A model generated the notes under the pieces. It saw only the letters and a list, made by a program, of their open reading frames with translations. It was not told where the DNA came from and did not search any database. Below, piece by piece: positions 28,627 to 37,411 of a stretch of 64,000 nt of DNA. This DNA is from Phytopseudomonas argentinensis. Lineage in GTDB: Bacteria > Pseudomonadota > Gammaproteobacteria > Pseudomonadales > Pseudomonadaceae. The stretch spans positions 310,001 through 374,000 of the forward strand of contig NZ_FORC01000002.1 of assembly GCF_900113905.1 (NCBI RefSeq). The letters are read 5' to 3'. Numbering within the stretch: position 1 is the first letter of the stretch; each line of letters opens with the position of its first letter. Made by a program: the position numbers and the translations under genes.

Positions 28627-30210
28627 GTGCATGATACCGGTCGACGCCAGTTCGACCTGCCTTTGGCGACTGGCAACCCCCGACGCCTGGTGATCGCGGC
28701 AGTGATTTTCATGTGCGGCGTGCTGCTGCTGTCGACCGCCTTGCACGTGCGTTGGGACAGGTCCCAGGCCGTGGCAAAGAGTACCGAGGCCATGCAGACC
28801 CTGGCAGCGGCGCTCAACGGCCAGGCCGAGTCGACCTTTCGTATCGCCGATACCGTGCTGACCGCACTGATTTCCATGCACCGCTCCGGCGGGCACGGCG
28901 CGGCTAATATTGGCGAATTGAATCAGGTGGCCAGAACCCAGATACGCGAACTGGGCGAGCTCGATGGTCTGTACATGTCCGATGCCCAGGGGCAGTACTT
29001 TCTCGCCACCAATGCCAACCCGCATACGCTCAACAATGCCGATCGCCGCTATTTCCAGCACCACCGCCAGGGGCCGGACGACGGGCTGTACATCGGTCAG
29101 CCGATCAAGGGCAAGACTACCGGACAGTGGGTCATTACCCTGTCGAGGGGTATCTATGGCGACGATGGCAGCTTTCAGGGGGTTGCCCTGGCCACGCTCA
29201 ACGTCGAGCGCTTCAGCGGCCTGTATCGTTCGCTGCCGCTCGGCGAGCAGGGCATCGTGGTGCTGGCCAAGCGCGACGGCACCATCCTCGCCCGTTCCGA
29301 GAGCAATGCGCAGACCTACCTGACCAATATTTCCCAGAGCCCGATGCTCCAGGCCATCAACCAGGGAACGCCCAAGGGCGCGGTCACCCTCACTGCCATC
29401 GTCGACGGCGTGCGGCGCATCTACGGCTTCGACGCCAGCCCCAAGTACCCGGTGCTGGTGGCGGTGGCAATGCCCGAGCAGGAGGCACTGGCTGCCTGGC
29501 AGCAGCGTGCCTGGGCGATAGGGGGCTTTGCCCTGGCGGCAGTGCTGGGTGTGGCCATCATGGGCATGCTGGTGTTGCGCGCACTGGGCAAGCAGTCCGC
29601 GATGGCGATCGAACTGCGTGCGGCGCACCAGTCGCTGGCCAGCGCCAACTCCACCCTGAGAACCCTCGCCACGGAAGACGGCCTGACCGGCCTGGCCAAT
29701 CGCCGGCACCTCGACGACTATCTGGCGAGCGCCTTTCGCCGTGCCCGGAACGAGGCCATGCCGCTGGCCTTCGCCTTGGTCGATGTCGACTTTTTCAAGG
29801 GTTACAACGATGCCTACGGGCACCTGCGGGGTGATCAGGCACTGATCGAAATCTGCAAGGCGATGCGTGCGCGGGTGCGCCGCGAGGGCGACCTGGTGGC
29901 CCGCTACGGCGGCGAGGAAATGGCCATCGTGCTGCCTGACGTGGCAGCCGAGCAGGCACTGACCATGGCCGAACAGGTGCGTGAAGCGGTGCAGGGCCTG
30001 GGCATCGAACACCGCCAGTCGGCCTACGACCAGGTCACCGTGAGCATCGGCGTGGTTGCCGGGGTACCTGGTGTGGACTTCGACGATGCCGAGGCCATGG
30101 TGGCGGCCGCCGACAGGGCGCTCTACGCAGCCAAGGGCGGCGGCCGCAACCGCGTGGTGCTGGCGGCGCGGCAACATTCAGACACCGGGCAACTGGCCGA
30201 GATGCCTTGA
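28627..30210 (+). CDS. Membrane diguanylate cyclase with periplasmic dCache-like sensor
   Basis: A 527-residue protein. Membrane helices at about 20-42 and 295-320 flank a periplasmic double-Cache-like domain (GLYMSDAQGQYF, NNADRRYFQHH, ITLSRGIYGDDGSFQG). A cytoplasmic GGDEF domain follows, beginning ATEDGLTGLANRRHLD. The active-site motif is GGEEM at residues 428-432 instead of GGEEF, with an intact inhibitory RxxD site five residues before it (REGD). It should make c-di-GMP from GTP, although the Phe-to-Met change is uncommon. The start is a GTG at 28627. Confidence 0.85.
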   Translation: MHDTGRRQFDLPLATGNPRRLVIAAVIFMCGVLLLSTALHVRWDRSQAVAKSTEAMQTLAAALNGQAESTFRIADTVLTALISMHRSGGHGAANIGELNQVARTQIRELGELDGLYMSDAQGQYFLATNANPHTLNNADRRYFQHHRQGPDDGLYIGQPIKGKTTGQWVITLSRGIYGDDGSFQGVALATLNVERFSGLYRSLPLGEQGIVVLAKRDGTILARSESNAQTYLTNISQSPMLQAINQGTPKGAVTLTAIVDGVRRIYGFDASPKYPVLVAVAMPEQEALAAWQQRAWAIGGFALAAVLGVAIMGMLVLRALGKQSAMAIELRAAHQSLASANSTLRTLATEDGLTGLANRRHLDDYLASAFRRARNEAMPLAFALVDVDFFKGYNDAYGHLRGDQALIEICKAMRARVRREGDLVARYGGEEMAIVLPDVAAEQALTMAEQVREAVQGLGIEHRQSAYDQVTVSIGVVAGVPGVDFDDAEAMVAAADRALYAAKGGGRNRVVLAARQHSDTGQLAEMP

Positions 30211-30271
30211 ACAGCGCCGCGCGGGGGCGTGTCAGATTCAGCATCTGTCGGCTGCGCTGAGCTCGAGGCTT

Positions 30272-30922
30272 ATGAGAATTGCCTGTCTGGGATGGGGATC
30301 GCTGATCTGGAAACCTGGTGTGCTGCCGGTTGACGCCCACTGGCGCCGTGATGGCCCCGACCTGCCTATCGACTTCGCCCGCGAGTCGGACGGTGGCGAG
30401 CTGGCGACCGTGATCTGCAGTACCGCCCCGATGAGCCGGGTAATGTGGTCACTGCTACGTACCGATTCGATGGCCTGCGCCCGCGAGCTGCTGCGCCAGC
30501 GTGAAAAGATCCCGTCTTCCCAGCCACGCTCGATCGGTGGCGTGATGCGGGGTGTCGCTGCTGACCCACGGCTTGCGTATGCCGAGACGATTGCCCTCTG
30601 GGCTCGGGCCCAGGGCCTGGATGGCGTGGTGTGGACAGCGCTGCCGCCACGTTTCGCCGGGGAAAATGGGCGCATCCCGGGTGTCGCGCAGGCCCTGCAA
30701 TACCTGCAAACTTTGTCGGAGGATCGCCGGCGTCACGCCGAGCTCTATGTGCGGGCTACCCCGCGCTTCGTGGCCACGGCGCTACGCGAGGCACTGGAGC
30801 AGCAGCTCGGCTGGCTGCCCGATGCAAGCGCTGCGCCGCTGCTGCGCGCCCGGCAGGGGGCGCCGAGGCCCGGTTGCAGCCGGCGGCGCTCACCAGTGGC
30901 TGGCGGTCGCCTGCCTCGCTAG
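30272..30922 (+). CDS. Gamma-glutamylcyclotransferase-like hypothetical protein
   Basis: A 216-residue protein beginning MRIACLGWGSLIWKPGVLP. The GSLIW motif directly after the first strand resembles the GSL(M/I)W substrate loop of ChaC/GGCT-fold proteins. LPIDFARESDGGELATVIC follows, similar to a conserved hypothetical family in Pseudomonas and Burkholderia. No ChaC catalytic Glu can be assigned with confidence. The C-terminus becomes Arg/Pro-rich, which may mean the last 20 residues are not conserved. It is convergent with a LysR gene six bases away. Confidence 0.6.
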   Translation: MRIACLGWGSLIWKPGVLPVDAHWRRDGPDLPIDFARESDGGELATVICSTAPMSRVMWSLLRTDSMACARELLRQREKIPSSQPRSIGGVMRGVAADPRLAYAETIALWARAQGLDGVVWTALPPRFAGENGRIPGVAQALQYLQTLSEDRRRHAELYVRATPRFVATALREALEQQLGWLPDASAAPLLRARQGAPRPGCSRRRSPVAGGRLPR

Positions 30923-30928
30923 AGGCCG

Positions 30929-31831
30929 TCAGGAGCGCGCCGGCCCCGCCTCGACCTGCTCGCGCAGCAGCTGCAGGTAGCGGCGCGCGCCAAGGCCCAG
31001 CGGGCGGCTCTTGTACCAGATCACATCGACCCACAGGCGGATCTGGCTGGCCATGTTGTCGAACTTCACCGCCGCCAGCACCCCTGAGTCGATCATCGGC
31101 TGCACCAGTGGATGGGGCAGGTAGGCCCAGCCCATGCCGGCCTGCACCAGGCCGAGGGTGGCCATGTAGCTATCGGTCAGCCACACCCGGTGGGAGAGCA
31201 CGATCTGCGGCTCCGAGGCCTTGGGGTCGTCACTGGCCACCACGATCTGGCGGGTATCGGCCATCTGCCCAGCGTCCAGCCGTTTGCCTTCACTGTCGAA
31301 TGGGTAGCCCGGCGCCGCCACCGCGGTGAGCAGCTGGCTACCGGCCTCGGCAAAGGCTTCGCGTTCGTCGATGCCGGGACGCTCGAACATCAGCGCCACG
31401 TGCGCACTGCCGTCATGAATCATGCGCACCGCATCGGTCTGCGCGGCCGAGCGGATCTCGATTTCCAGGGTCGGAAATTCCCGTGCCAGGGTGGTCAGTG
31501 GCCGGCTCCAGGCGCCGGTCTGCAGCTCCGGCGCCATGGCCAGCACCAGGCGCCGCTCCAGGCCCTTGTGCAGCTGCAGGGCGTGGGCATCGAGCAGGTT
31601 CAACTGGCTGGCCACCTGCCGGGCCTGGGGCTCCAGGGCGCGGGCAGCCGGCGTGGGCAGTGCCTTGCGGGTAGAACGATCGAAAAGGATCAGGTCGAGC
31701 TCGGCCTCCAGCTGGGATACCGCCATGTTCACCGCCGAGGGCACCCGGCCCAGGGCGCGAGCGGCCGCGGAAAACGAGCCATGGTCGATAACGGCGAGAA
31801 ACACCCGCAGCGATTCACTGGTGAAAACCAT
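30929..31831 (-). CDS. LysR-family regulator of the SDR/aminotransferase cluster
   Basis: A 300-residue LysR protein: HTH at about residues 5-60 (FLAVIDHGSFSAAARALGRVPSAVN), then a periplasmic-binding-like effector domain. It is divergent from the first SDR gene, and a 6-bp inverted repeat (CTGATA-N15-TATCAG) lies between them. LysR proteins usually activate the divergent operon when they bind a pathway intermediate; control of the SDR-SDR-aminotransferase-ligase set is therefore likely but inferred. Confidence 0.87.
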   Translation of the reverse strand: MVFTSESLRVFLAVIDHGSFSAAARALGRVPSAVNMAVSQLEAELDLILFDRSTRKALPTPAARALEPQARQVASQLNLLDAHALQLHKGLERRLVLAMAPELQTGAWSRPLTTLAREFPTLEIEIRSAAQTDAVRMIHDGSAHVALMFERPGIDEREAFAEAGSQLLTAVAAPGYPFDSEGKRLDAGQMADTRQIVVASDDPKASEPQIVLSHRVWLTDSYMATLGLVQAGMGWAYLPHPLVQPMIDSGVLAAVKFDNMASQIRLWVDVIWYKSRPLGLGARRYLQLLREQVEAGPARS

Positions 31832-31845
31832 GATTGTCAGTTTTC

Positions 31846-31872
31846 CTGATAACAGTTGTCTTTTTGTATCAG
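31846..31872. promoter_or_regulatory. Candidate LysR-binding inverted repeat
   Basis: CTGATA at 31846-31851 and TATCAG at 31867-31872, in the short AT-rich stretch between the LysR gene and the divergent SDR gene. The position 15-40 bases before the LysR start fits an autoregulatory recognition site. Confidence 0.5.
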
Positions 31873-31923
31873 ATTTATGCGCCTAGCATCCAGCCCATCG
31901 CAACCCGTGTGCATGAGGTGGGT

Positions 31924-32700
31924 ATGTTCAAGGCAATCGCAGGTCAGGTCGCGTTGGTCAGTGGTGCCGGTAGCGAGAGCGGCATCGGCATGGCTATCGC
32001 GCGTCGGCTCGGCGCCGCTGGCGTGAAGCTGATCGTCACCGCAAGCAGTGCGCGCATCGCCTACCGGGTGGCCGAGTTGCGCGCCGCTGGTTTCGAAGCC
32101 GAAGGCTGTGCGGTGGACCTCACCGACGAAGCGCAGACTCAGGCTTTCGCCGATTGGGCCGAGGCACTCTGGGGGCGCATCGACATCCTCGTCAACAACG
32201 CCGGTATGGCCCTGCAGGGCAGCCCCGAGCCCTTCGTCGAAGTCTCGAAGATGAGCCTCGATGTCTGGAATCTCTCCATTTCCCGCAACCTGACCACCGC
32301 CTTCCTGCTTACCCGTGCCGTGCTACCGGGCATGCAACAGCGCGGTTATGGCCGCGTGGTGCACGTCAGCTCGGTGACCGGCACCCGCGTCGGCAACCCC
32401 GGGGAGGCCGGCTACAGCGCGGCCAAGGCCGGGATGGTCGGCCTCAACCTGTCGCTGGCCCTGGAAGTGGCCGGGCAGGGCATCACCGTGAACTCCGTCG
32501 CGCCGGGCTGGATTGCCACTGCAGCCAGCCTGCCGGAAGAAGTACGTGCCGCTGCCTACGTGCCGGTGGGGCGCGCCGGCCATCCCGAAGAAGTCGCCGC
32601 TGCGGTGGCTTTCCTGGCGTCTCCCGAAGCCAGCTACATCACCGGTGAAACGCTGGTGATTGATGGCGGTAACAGTTTGATCGAGAACAAGGCGCCCTGA
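31924..32700 (+). CDS. Short-chain dehydrogenase/reductase (first)
   Basis: A 258-residue classical SDR. The cofactor loop is SGAGSESGIGMAIA, the core has NNAG, and the catalytic residues are in SSVTG...YSAAK. It ends in VIDGGNSLIENKAP. The start at 31924 has GAGGTGGG upstream. It oxidises or reduces an alcohol/ketone with NAD(P). It is the first gene of the LysR-controlled cluster; a small repeat with terminal inverted repeats begins at the base after its stop codon. Confidence 0.87.
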   Translation: MFKAIAGQVALVSGAGSESGIGMAIARRLGAAGVKLIVTASSARIAYRVAELRAAGFEAEGCAVDLTDEAQTQAFADWAEALWGRIDILVNNAGMALQGSPEPFVEVSKMSLDVWNLSISRNLTTAFLLTRAVLPGMQQRGYGRVVHVSSVTGTRVGNPGEAGYSAAKAGMVGLNLSLALEVAGQGITVNSVAPGWIATAASLPEEVRAAAYVPVGRAGHPEEVAAAVAFLASPEASYITGETLVIDGGNSLIENKAP

Positions 32701-32843
32701 GCAGGCCGTGTGAAAACTACTGCGCTCGGTCAGGCGGCGTTAAAAACCGGCTCAAAATGCTCATTTACAGCTCGTAAACTGCGCTTTTTCGCCGATTTTC
32801 GCCTTGCCTGCCCTTCGCTCGCCACGTATTCACACGGCCTGCT
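32700..32843. repeat. Small element with terminal inverted repeats, copy 1
   Basis: A 142-bp segment bounded by a perfect inverted repeat (GCAGGCCGTGTGA at 32701-32713, TCACACGGCCTGC at 32830-32842, with one further pair at 32700/32843). The core around 32754-32791 (AAAATGCTCATTTACAGCTC, then GCGCTTTTTCG) matches the reverse complement of the core at 33718-33757. It begins immediately after the TGA stop of the first SDR gene. Confidence 0.8.
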
Positions 32844-32896
32844 GCCAGCCCTTCCTTTTTACCTCTCAAGCGGCCTGCGGGCCGAGGAGTGAACCG

Positions 32897-33652
32897 ATGC
32901 AACCTGTCGTTCTGATTACCGGTGCTCTGGGCGGTATCGGCCAGGCCATGTGCGAGCGTTTCGCAGCGGGCGGCTGGGCGGTGTTCGGCACCGACCTGGA
33001 CGCCAGCGCACTCGCCGCCCTGCAAGCCGAGGGCAAGCTTGCCGGCGCCCAGGCTGCGGACATCCGCAAGCCCGATGCCTGCCGCGAGGTGGTCGCCGCG
33101 CTGCTGGCCAGCCGCGGCCGCCTGGACGCCCTGATCAACTGTGCCGGGGTATGGCGCGAAGGGCCGGTGGAGTCGTTCAGCGAAGAGGACTTTGACATCG
33201 TGCTGGACGTCAACCTCAAGGCCACCTTCTTCATGTGCTCGGCCAGCATCCCGGCGCTGCGTCAGAGCAAGGGCGCCATCGTCAACATCTCCAGTGACGC
33301 CGGCCGCCAGGGCAACCGCAATGCCGCTGCCTACTGCGCCAGCAAGGGCGCGGTGACCCTCATGACCAAGGCCCTGGCACTGGACCTGGCCCCCGATGGG
33401 GTGCGCTGCAACAGCCTGTCTCCGGGCGATGTGCAGACCCCGATGCTCAGGTTCCAGGCCGAGCGCTACGGCAATGGCGACACCGCCGCCTATTACCAGG
33501 AGCTGCTGGCCAAGTACCCGCAAGGCGAGGCGGCGCGCTTTATCCAGCCCGGCGAAGTGGCCGACCTGGCGTTCTTTCTGTGCCAGAGCGGTGCGCGGTC
33601 GATCACCGGCGCCGACCTGGCCATCGACTGCGGTGTGTCGGCCGGCAACTGA
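32897..33652 (+). CDS. Short-chain dehydrogenase/reductase (second)
   Basis: A 251-residue classical SDR with TGALGGIGQAM, NCAG (Cys for the usual Asn-Ala), SSDAG...YCASK and a C-terminal DLAIDCGVSAGN. The ATG at 32897 is preceded by GAGGAG. It is only distantly similar to the first SDR, so it probably catalyses a different step. Both of its flanks carry copies of the same small repeat element in opposite orientations. Confidence 0.87.
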   Translation: MQPVVLITGALGGIGQAMCERFAAGGWAVFGTDLDASALAALQAEGKLAGAQAADIRKPDACREVVAALLASRGRLDALINCAGVWREGPVESFSEEDFDIVLDVNLKATFFMCSASIPALRQSKGAIVNISSDAGRQGNRNAAAYCASKGAVTLMTKALALDLAPDGVRCNSLSPGDVQTPMLRFQAERYGNGDTAAYYQELLAKYPQGEAARFIQPGEVADLAFFLCQSGARSITGADLAIDCGVSAGN

Positions 33653-33822
33653 CAGGCCATTGAAAAACGTGGGCGAGGCAGCCAGTGCAAGGCCTGGGCG
33701 GCCCCACAAAAACAGCCGAAAAAGCGGAGTGTACGAGCTGTACATGAGCATTTTGACTGGGCTCGCAATCGAGGCTGTTTTTAACGCAGCAATGGCAACG
33801 TAGGTAGTTTTTCAACGGCCTG
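33653..33822. repeat. Small element with terminal inverted repeats, copy 2 (inverted)
   Basis: A 170-bp segment with 16-bp terminal inverted repeats matching at 15 positions (CAGGCCATTGAAAAAC at 33653-33668; GTTTTTCAACGGCCTG at 33807-33822). Its core is the reverse complement of copy 1. It starts at the first base after the TGA of the second SDR gene. The sequence is of a type I recognise as repeated in Pseudomonas genomes, but copy number cannot be measured here. Confidence 0.8.
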
Positions 33823-33866
33823 CTAAGTGTTGCGCTGACCCAATTGACAACAACAGGAGCCTTCCC

Positions 33867-35258
33867 ATGTACCCGAGTGGCATCAATGATAAAGCCTTGG
33901 AAACCTTCGCCGCCCGTGAGCGCGAGCATTTCCTGCAACGCAACCCGAAATCCGTCGAGCTGGCCAAGCGCGCGCGCAAGTCCCTGTTCGGCGGCGTCCC
34001 CATGCACTGGATGAGCGACTGGTCGATGCCCAGCTCGCTGTTCGTCAGCCATGCCAAGGGCGCGCGCTTCCATGACGTCGACGGCCACGAGTACATCGAC
34101 TTCTGCCTGGGCGACACCGGCAGCATGTTCGGTCATTCGCCGGATCCGATAGCCAAGGCCATCGCCGAGCAGGGCGCCAACGGCCTGACCACCATGCTGC
34201 CCGGCGAAGACGCGATCATCGCCGGCGAACTGCTCGCCGAGCGCTTCGGCCTGCCGTTCTGGCAGGTGGCGACCACCGCCACCGACGCCAACCGCTTCGT
34301 GATTCGCTGGGCCCGTGCGATCACCAACCGCAAGGTGCTGCTGGTGTTCGACGGCTGTTACCACGGCACCGTCGACGACGTGATGGTGCGCTGCAAGGAA
34401 GGCCGCACCGTGCACCGCGGCGGCCTGATCGGTCAGGCCCGCAATCTGGCCAAGACCAGCCGCGCCGTGCCGTTCAACGATGTCGCCACGCTCGAAGCGG
34501 CGCTCGCCCAGGGTGACGTGGCAGCGATTCTCTGCGAACCGGCGATGACCAATATCGGCATGGTATTGCCCGAGCCGGGCTTCATGGACAAGGTCCGCGA
34601 GTTGAGCAAGCAGTACGGCAGCCTGCTGATCATCGATGAAACCCACACCATCTCCACCGGTGCCGGCGGCTGCACCAAAGCCTGGAACCTCAAACCGGAC
34701 TTCATCACCCTCGGCAAGCCGATCGCCGGCGGCGTGCCGTGCTCGGTATACGGTTGCAGCCACGAAATGGCCCAGGCCATGCGCCTGGCCCAGCAACACG
34801 CCAGCGAAACCAGCAGCGGCCATGGCCACAGCGGCATGGGCACCACGCTGTCGGCAAACGCCCTGGCCATGCGCTGCATGCGGGTGAACCTCGAACAGGT
34901 GATGACGCCCGCGGCCTACGATCACATGTTGCCGCTGGCCGCACGCCTGGCCGACGGCCTGCGCGGGCTGATCAGCAAGCATGGCCTGAACTGGTCAGTG
35001 ACCGAGCTGGGTGCGCGCTGCGAATTCCAGTTCTGCGCCACCTCGCCGAAAACCGGTGCCGAGGCCGAAGCGGCCTTCCATGACAGCCTGCAGATGGCCC
35101 TGCACCTGTACCTGATCAACCGTGGCATCCTCATCACGCCGTTCCACAACATGACCCTGTGCTGCCCGGACACCACTGCCGCCGACGTCGACACGCTGCT
35201 CGCCACCCTCGATGAAGGGCTGACCGAGCTGCTGGCGATCCCAGGTGCCCGTGCCTGA
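33867..35258 (+). CDS. Class III PLP-dependent aminotransferase
   Basis: A 463-residue enzyme of aminotransferase class III (ornithine aminotransferase/glutamate-1-semialdehyde aminomutase fold). Visible landmarks are the PLP-phosphate region TTATDANRFVIRWAR, the D of LLIIDETHT, and the Schiff-base lysine 284 in TLGKPIAGGVP. FDGCYHGT matches the substrate region of the glutamate-1-semialdehyde-aminomutase-like branch. With an upstream pair of dehydrogenases and a downstream gamma-glutamyl ligase-like gene, it likely moves an amino group in catabolism of an amine or amino alcohol; the substrate is not known. Confidence 0.87.
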   Translation: MYPSGINDKALETFAAREREHFLQRNPKSVELAKRARKSLFGGVPMHWMSDWSMPSSLFVSHAKGARFHDVDGHEYIDFCLGDTGSMFGHSPDPIAKAIAEQGANGLTTMLPGEDAIIAGELLAERFGLPFWQVATTATDANRFVIRWARAITNRKVLLVFDGCYHGTVDDVMVRCKEGRTVHRGGLIGQARNLAKTSRAVPFNDVATLEAALAQGDVAAILCEPAMTNIGMVLPEPGFMDKVRELSKQYGSLLIIDETHTISTGAGGCTKAWNLKPDFITLGKPIAGGVPCSVYGCSHEMAQAMRLAQQHASETSSGHGHSGMGTTLSANALAMRCMRVNLEQVMTPAAYDHMLPLAARLADGLRGLISKHGLNWSVTELGARCEFQFCATSPKTGAEAEAAFHDSLQMALHLYLINRGILITPFHNMTLCCPDTTAADVDTLLATLDEGLTELLAIPGARA

Positions 35259-35324
35259 CCAATCGACCGGCCTGGTCCTGGAGATCACGCCGGTGTTTCC
35301 CGCAATCCCTTACGAGTACTGATC

Positions 35325-36692
35325 ATGCAATTCGCCGACATCCAGGAAGCCCGCGACTTTCTCGCCGCCCACCCCGAGGTGCGCAGCATCGAGCTGATGC
35401 TGATCGATGCCAACGGCATTCCGCGTGGCAAGCTGCTGCACCGTGAAGAGCTGCTGGCGATCTACCAGAATGGCCGCCCGCTGCCCAGCTCGATCCTGGC
35501 CCTGACCATGCAGGGGGAAGACGTCGAAGCCACCGGCCTGGTCTGGGAAGTGGCCGACGCCGACTGCTGGACCTACCCGCTGCCCGGCAGCCTTACCCTG
35601 CAGCCCTGGCGCAGCACGCCCACCGGGCAGTTGCAGGTAAGCATGCACCCGACCCAGGGGCTGCCGGCTGCCCCGGCCGATCCGCGCCACGCCCTGGTGC
35701 GGGTGATCGAGCGCCTCAAGGCCGACGGCTTGCATCCGGTGATGGCCGTGGAACTGGAGTTCTACCTGCTCGACAAGCAGCGCGACGCCAACGGCCGCCC
35801 GCAACCGGCGGTGCAGATGAACGGCGTGCGCCCCGAGGCTCCGCAGGTGTACGGCGTGTACGAGCTGGAGCAGGTGCAGCCGTTCCTCGACGACCTGTAC
35901 GCGGCCTGCGAAGCCCAGGGCCTACCGGTACGCACGGCGATTTCCGAATACGCGCCGGGCCAGCTCGAGCTGACCCTGGAGCACCGTTTTGACGCGCTGC
36001 AAGCCGTCGACGAGGGCATTCGCTACAAGCGCCTGGTCAAGGGCGTGGCCAACAAGCATGGGTTGCAGGCCTGCTTCATGGCCAAGCCGTTCGGCGATCT
36101 GGCCGGCAGCGGCATGCACATGCACGTCAGCCTGGCCGATGAGCAGGGCAACAACCTGTACGCCAGTGAAGACCCGCAGGGCACACCGCTGCTGCGTCAC
36201 TCCATCGGCGGCATGATGGCCACGCTGCTCGATTCGCTGGCGATCTTCTGCCCCAACGCCAACTCGTTCCGCCGCTTCCAGGCCAACAGTTATGCGCCAC
36301 TGGCCAAGAGCTGGGGGGTGAACAACCGCACCGTGTCGTTCCGCGTGCCAGGTGGCCCGGCCGTCAGCCGTCATATCGAACATCGCATCTGTGGCGCCGA
36401 CGCCAACCCCTACCTGGCGGCCGCGGCGATTCTCGCCGGCATCCACCACGGTATTCGCGAACAGATCGACCCGGGCGCCGCCATCGTCGGCAACGGCTAC
36501 GAACAGGCCACCGAATTCCTGCCCACCGATTGGCTCACCGCACTGCGCGCCCTGGAAGGATCGAGCTGGGCTCGCCAAGCCCTGGGCGAGGAGTTCCTCA
36601 AGGTATTCCTGGCGATCAAGAAAACCGAGTACAGGCAGTTCATGGGCGAGGTCGGCGAGCAGGACTGGCGCTGGTACCTGAACCACGCCTGA
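35325..36692 (+). CDS. Glutamine synthetase-like gamma-glutamyl amide ligase
   Basis: A 455-residue member of the glutamine synthetase superfamily. It has the N-terminal beta-grasp segment (SIELMLIDANGIPRGK), the metal/glutamate-binding VMAVELEFYLLD and GSGMHMHVSL, and the C-terminal ATP/substrate region SFRRFQANSYAPL with NRTVSFRVPG. The sequence fits gamma-glutamylpolyamine synthetases (PuuA/SpuI group) rather than housekeeping GlnA; there is no adenylylation Tyr loop. It would ligate glutamate to an amine. It is 66 bp after the aminotransferase and likely in the same operon. Confidence 0.87.
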   Translation: MQFADIQEARDFLAAHPEVRSIELMLIDANGIPRGKLLHREELLAIYQNGRPLPSSILALTMQGEDVEATGLVWEVADADCWTYPLPGSLTLQPWRSTPTGQLQVSMHPTQGLPAAPADPRHALVRVIERLKADGLHPVMAVELEFYLLDKQRDANGRPQPAVQMNGVRPEAPQVYGVYELEQVQPFLDDLYAACEAQGLPVRTAISEYAPGQLELTLEHRFDALQAVDEGIRYKRLVKGVANKHGLQACFMAKPFGDLAGSGMHMHVSLADEQGNNLYASEDPQGTPLLRHSIGGMMATLLDSLAIFCPNANSFRRFQANSYAPLAKSWGVNNRTVSFRVPGGPAVSRHIEHRICGADANPYLAAAAILAGIHHGIREQIDPGAAIVGNGYEQATEFLPTDWLTALRALEGSSWARQALGEEFLKVFLAIKKTEYRQFMGEVGEQDWRWYLNHA

Positions 36693-36731
36693 GTACGATA
36701 GCCGGGTGACCCGGATTATGGGGCGGCGGCG

Positions 36732-37193
36732 TCAGAAGCTGGCAGGCAAGGGCAGGGCGGTGGTCGACTTGATGCGTTCCATGGCGAAGCTGGAGCTGAC
36801 GTCGGCGATGCCGGGAATCCCGATCAGCCGCTTGTAAACGGCGTCGTAGCCTTCGATGTCCGGCACCACCACGCGCAGCAGGTAATCGGTCACCCCGGCC
36901 AGCCGGTAGAAGTCCACCACCTCGTCGATGGCGGCCACCTTCTGGTGGAACTGCTTGAGCCAGTCGGCATTGTGCTGATTGGTGCGCACGAAGGCGAATA
37001 CCGTGACCGGTACACCGACCTGGCGCGGCTCGAGCAGCGCCACGCGGGCGCGGATCACCTTGCTTTCCTCGAGCTTCTGGATGCGCCGCCAGCAGGCGGT
37101 GTTGCTCAGGCCCACGCGCTCGGCCAGCTCGCCCAGGGCGAGAGTGCAGTCGTGCTGCAGGAGACCGAGGATGGCGTGGTCGAACTTGTCCAT
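36732..37193 (-). CDS. Lrp/AsnC-family regulator
   Basis: A 153-residue Lrp-type protein. The HTH is at about residues 5-55 (LALGELAERVGLSNTACWRRIQKLEE) and the RAM ligand-binding domain follows (GVTDYLLRVVVPDIEGYD). The ATG at 37193 (MDKFDHAIL) was preferred to an in-frame upstream start because it gives the usual family length. It is convergent with the ligase gene and divergent from the cysteine desulfurase gene, with a near-perfect palindrome upstream. Confidence 0.87.
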   Translation of the reverse strand: MDKFDHAILGLLQHDCTLALGELAERVGLSNTACWRRIQKLEESKVIRARVALLEPRQVGVPVTVFAFVRTNQHNADWLKQFHQKVAAIDEVVDFYRLAGVTDYLLRVVVPDIEGYDAVYKRLIGIPGIADVSSSFAMERIKSTTALPLPASF

Positions 37194-37241
37194 GATGTGC
37201 CCCGTTAAGATGATCGTGGAATAAGAAAAGCACGCGATCGG

Positions 37242-37270
37242 ATAATCATGGAAATATTTTTCATGATTAT
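37242..37270. promoter_or_regulatory. Candidate Lrp-type operator palindrome
   Basis: ATAATCATG at 37242-37250 and CATGATTAT at 37262-37270 are perfect arms, and most central bases also pair. It is a 29-base AT-rich palindrome between the Lrp gene and the divergent cysteine desulfurase gene, 49 bases upstream of the Lrp start. Lrp-family sites are AT-rich and palindromic. Confidence 0.6.
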
Positions 37271-37411
37271 GGCCTTTGATGGAATGCAGTTGCGTATTTG
37301 CCTGCTGCTGGCCGCCAAATATCAAATTATTTCTTGCGGCCTTCTCTTAGCATATTCGCTCTGACCCGCCGTTACGGACGGCACCTCTTCGACCCGCAAG
37401 GCCGTTATCCC

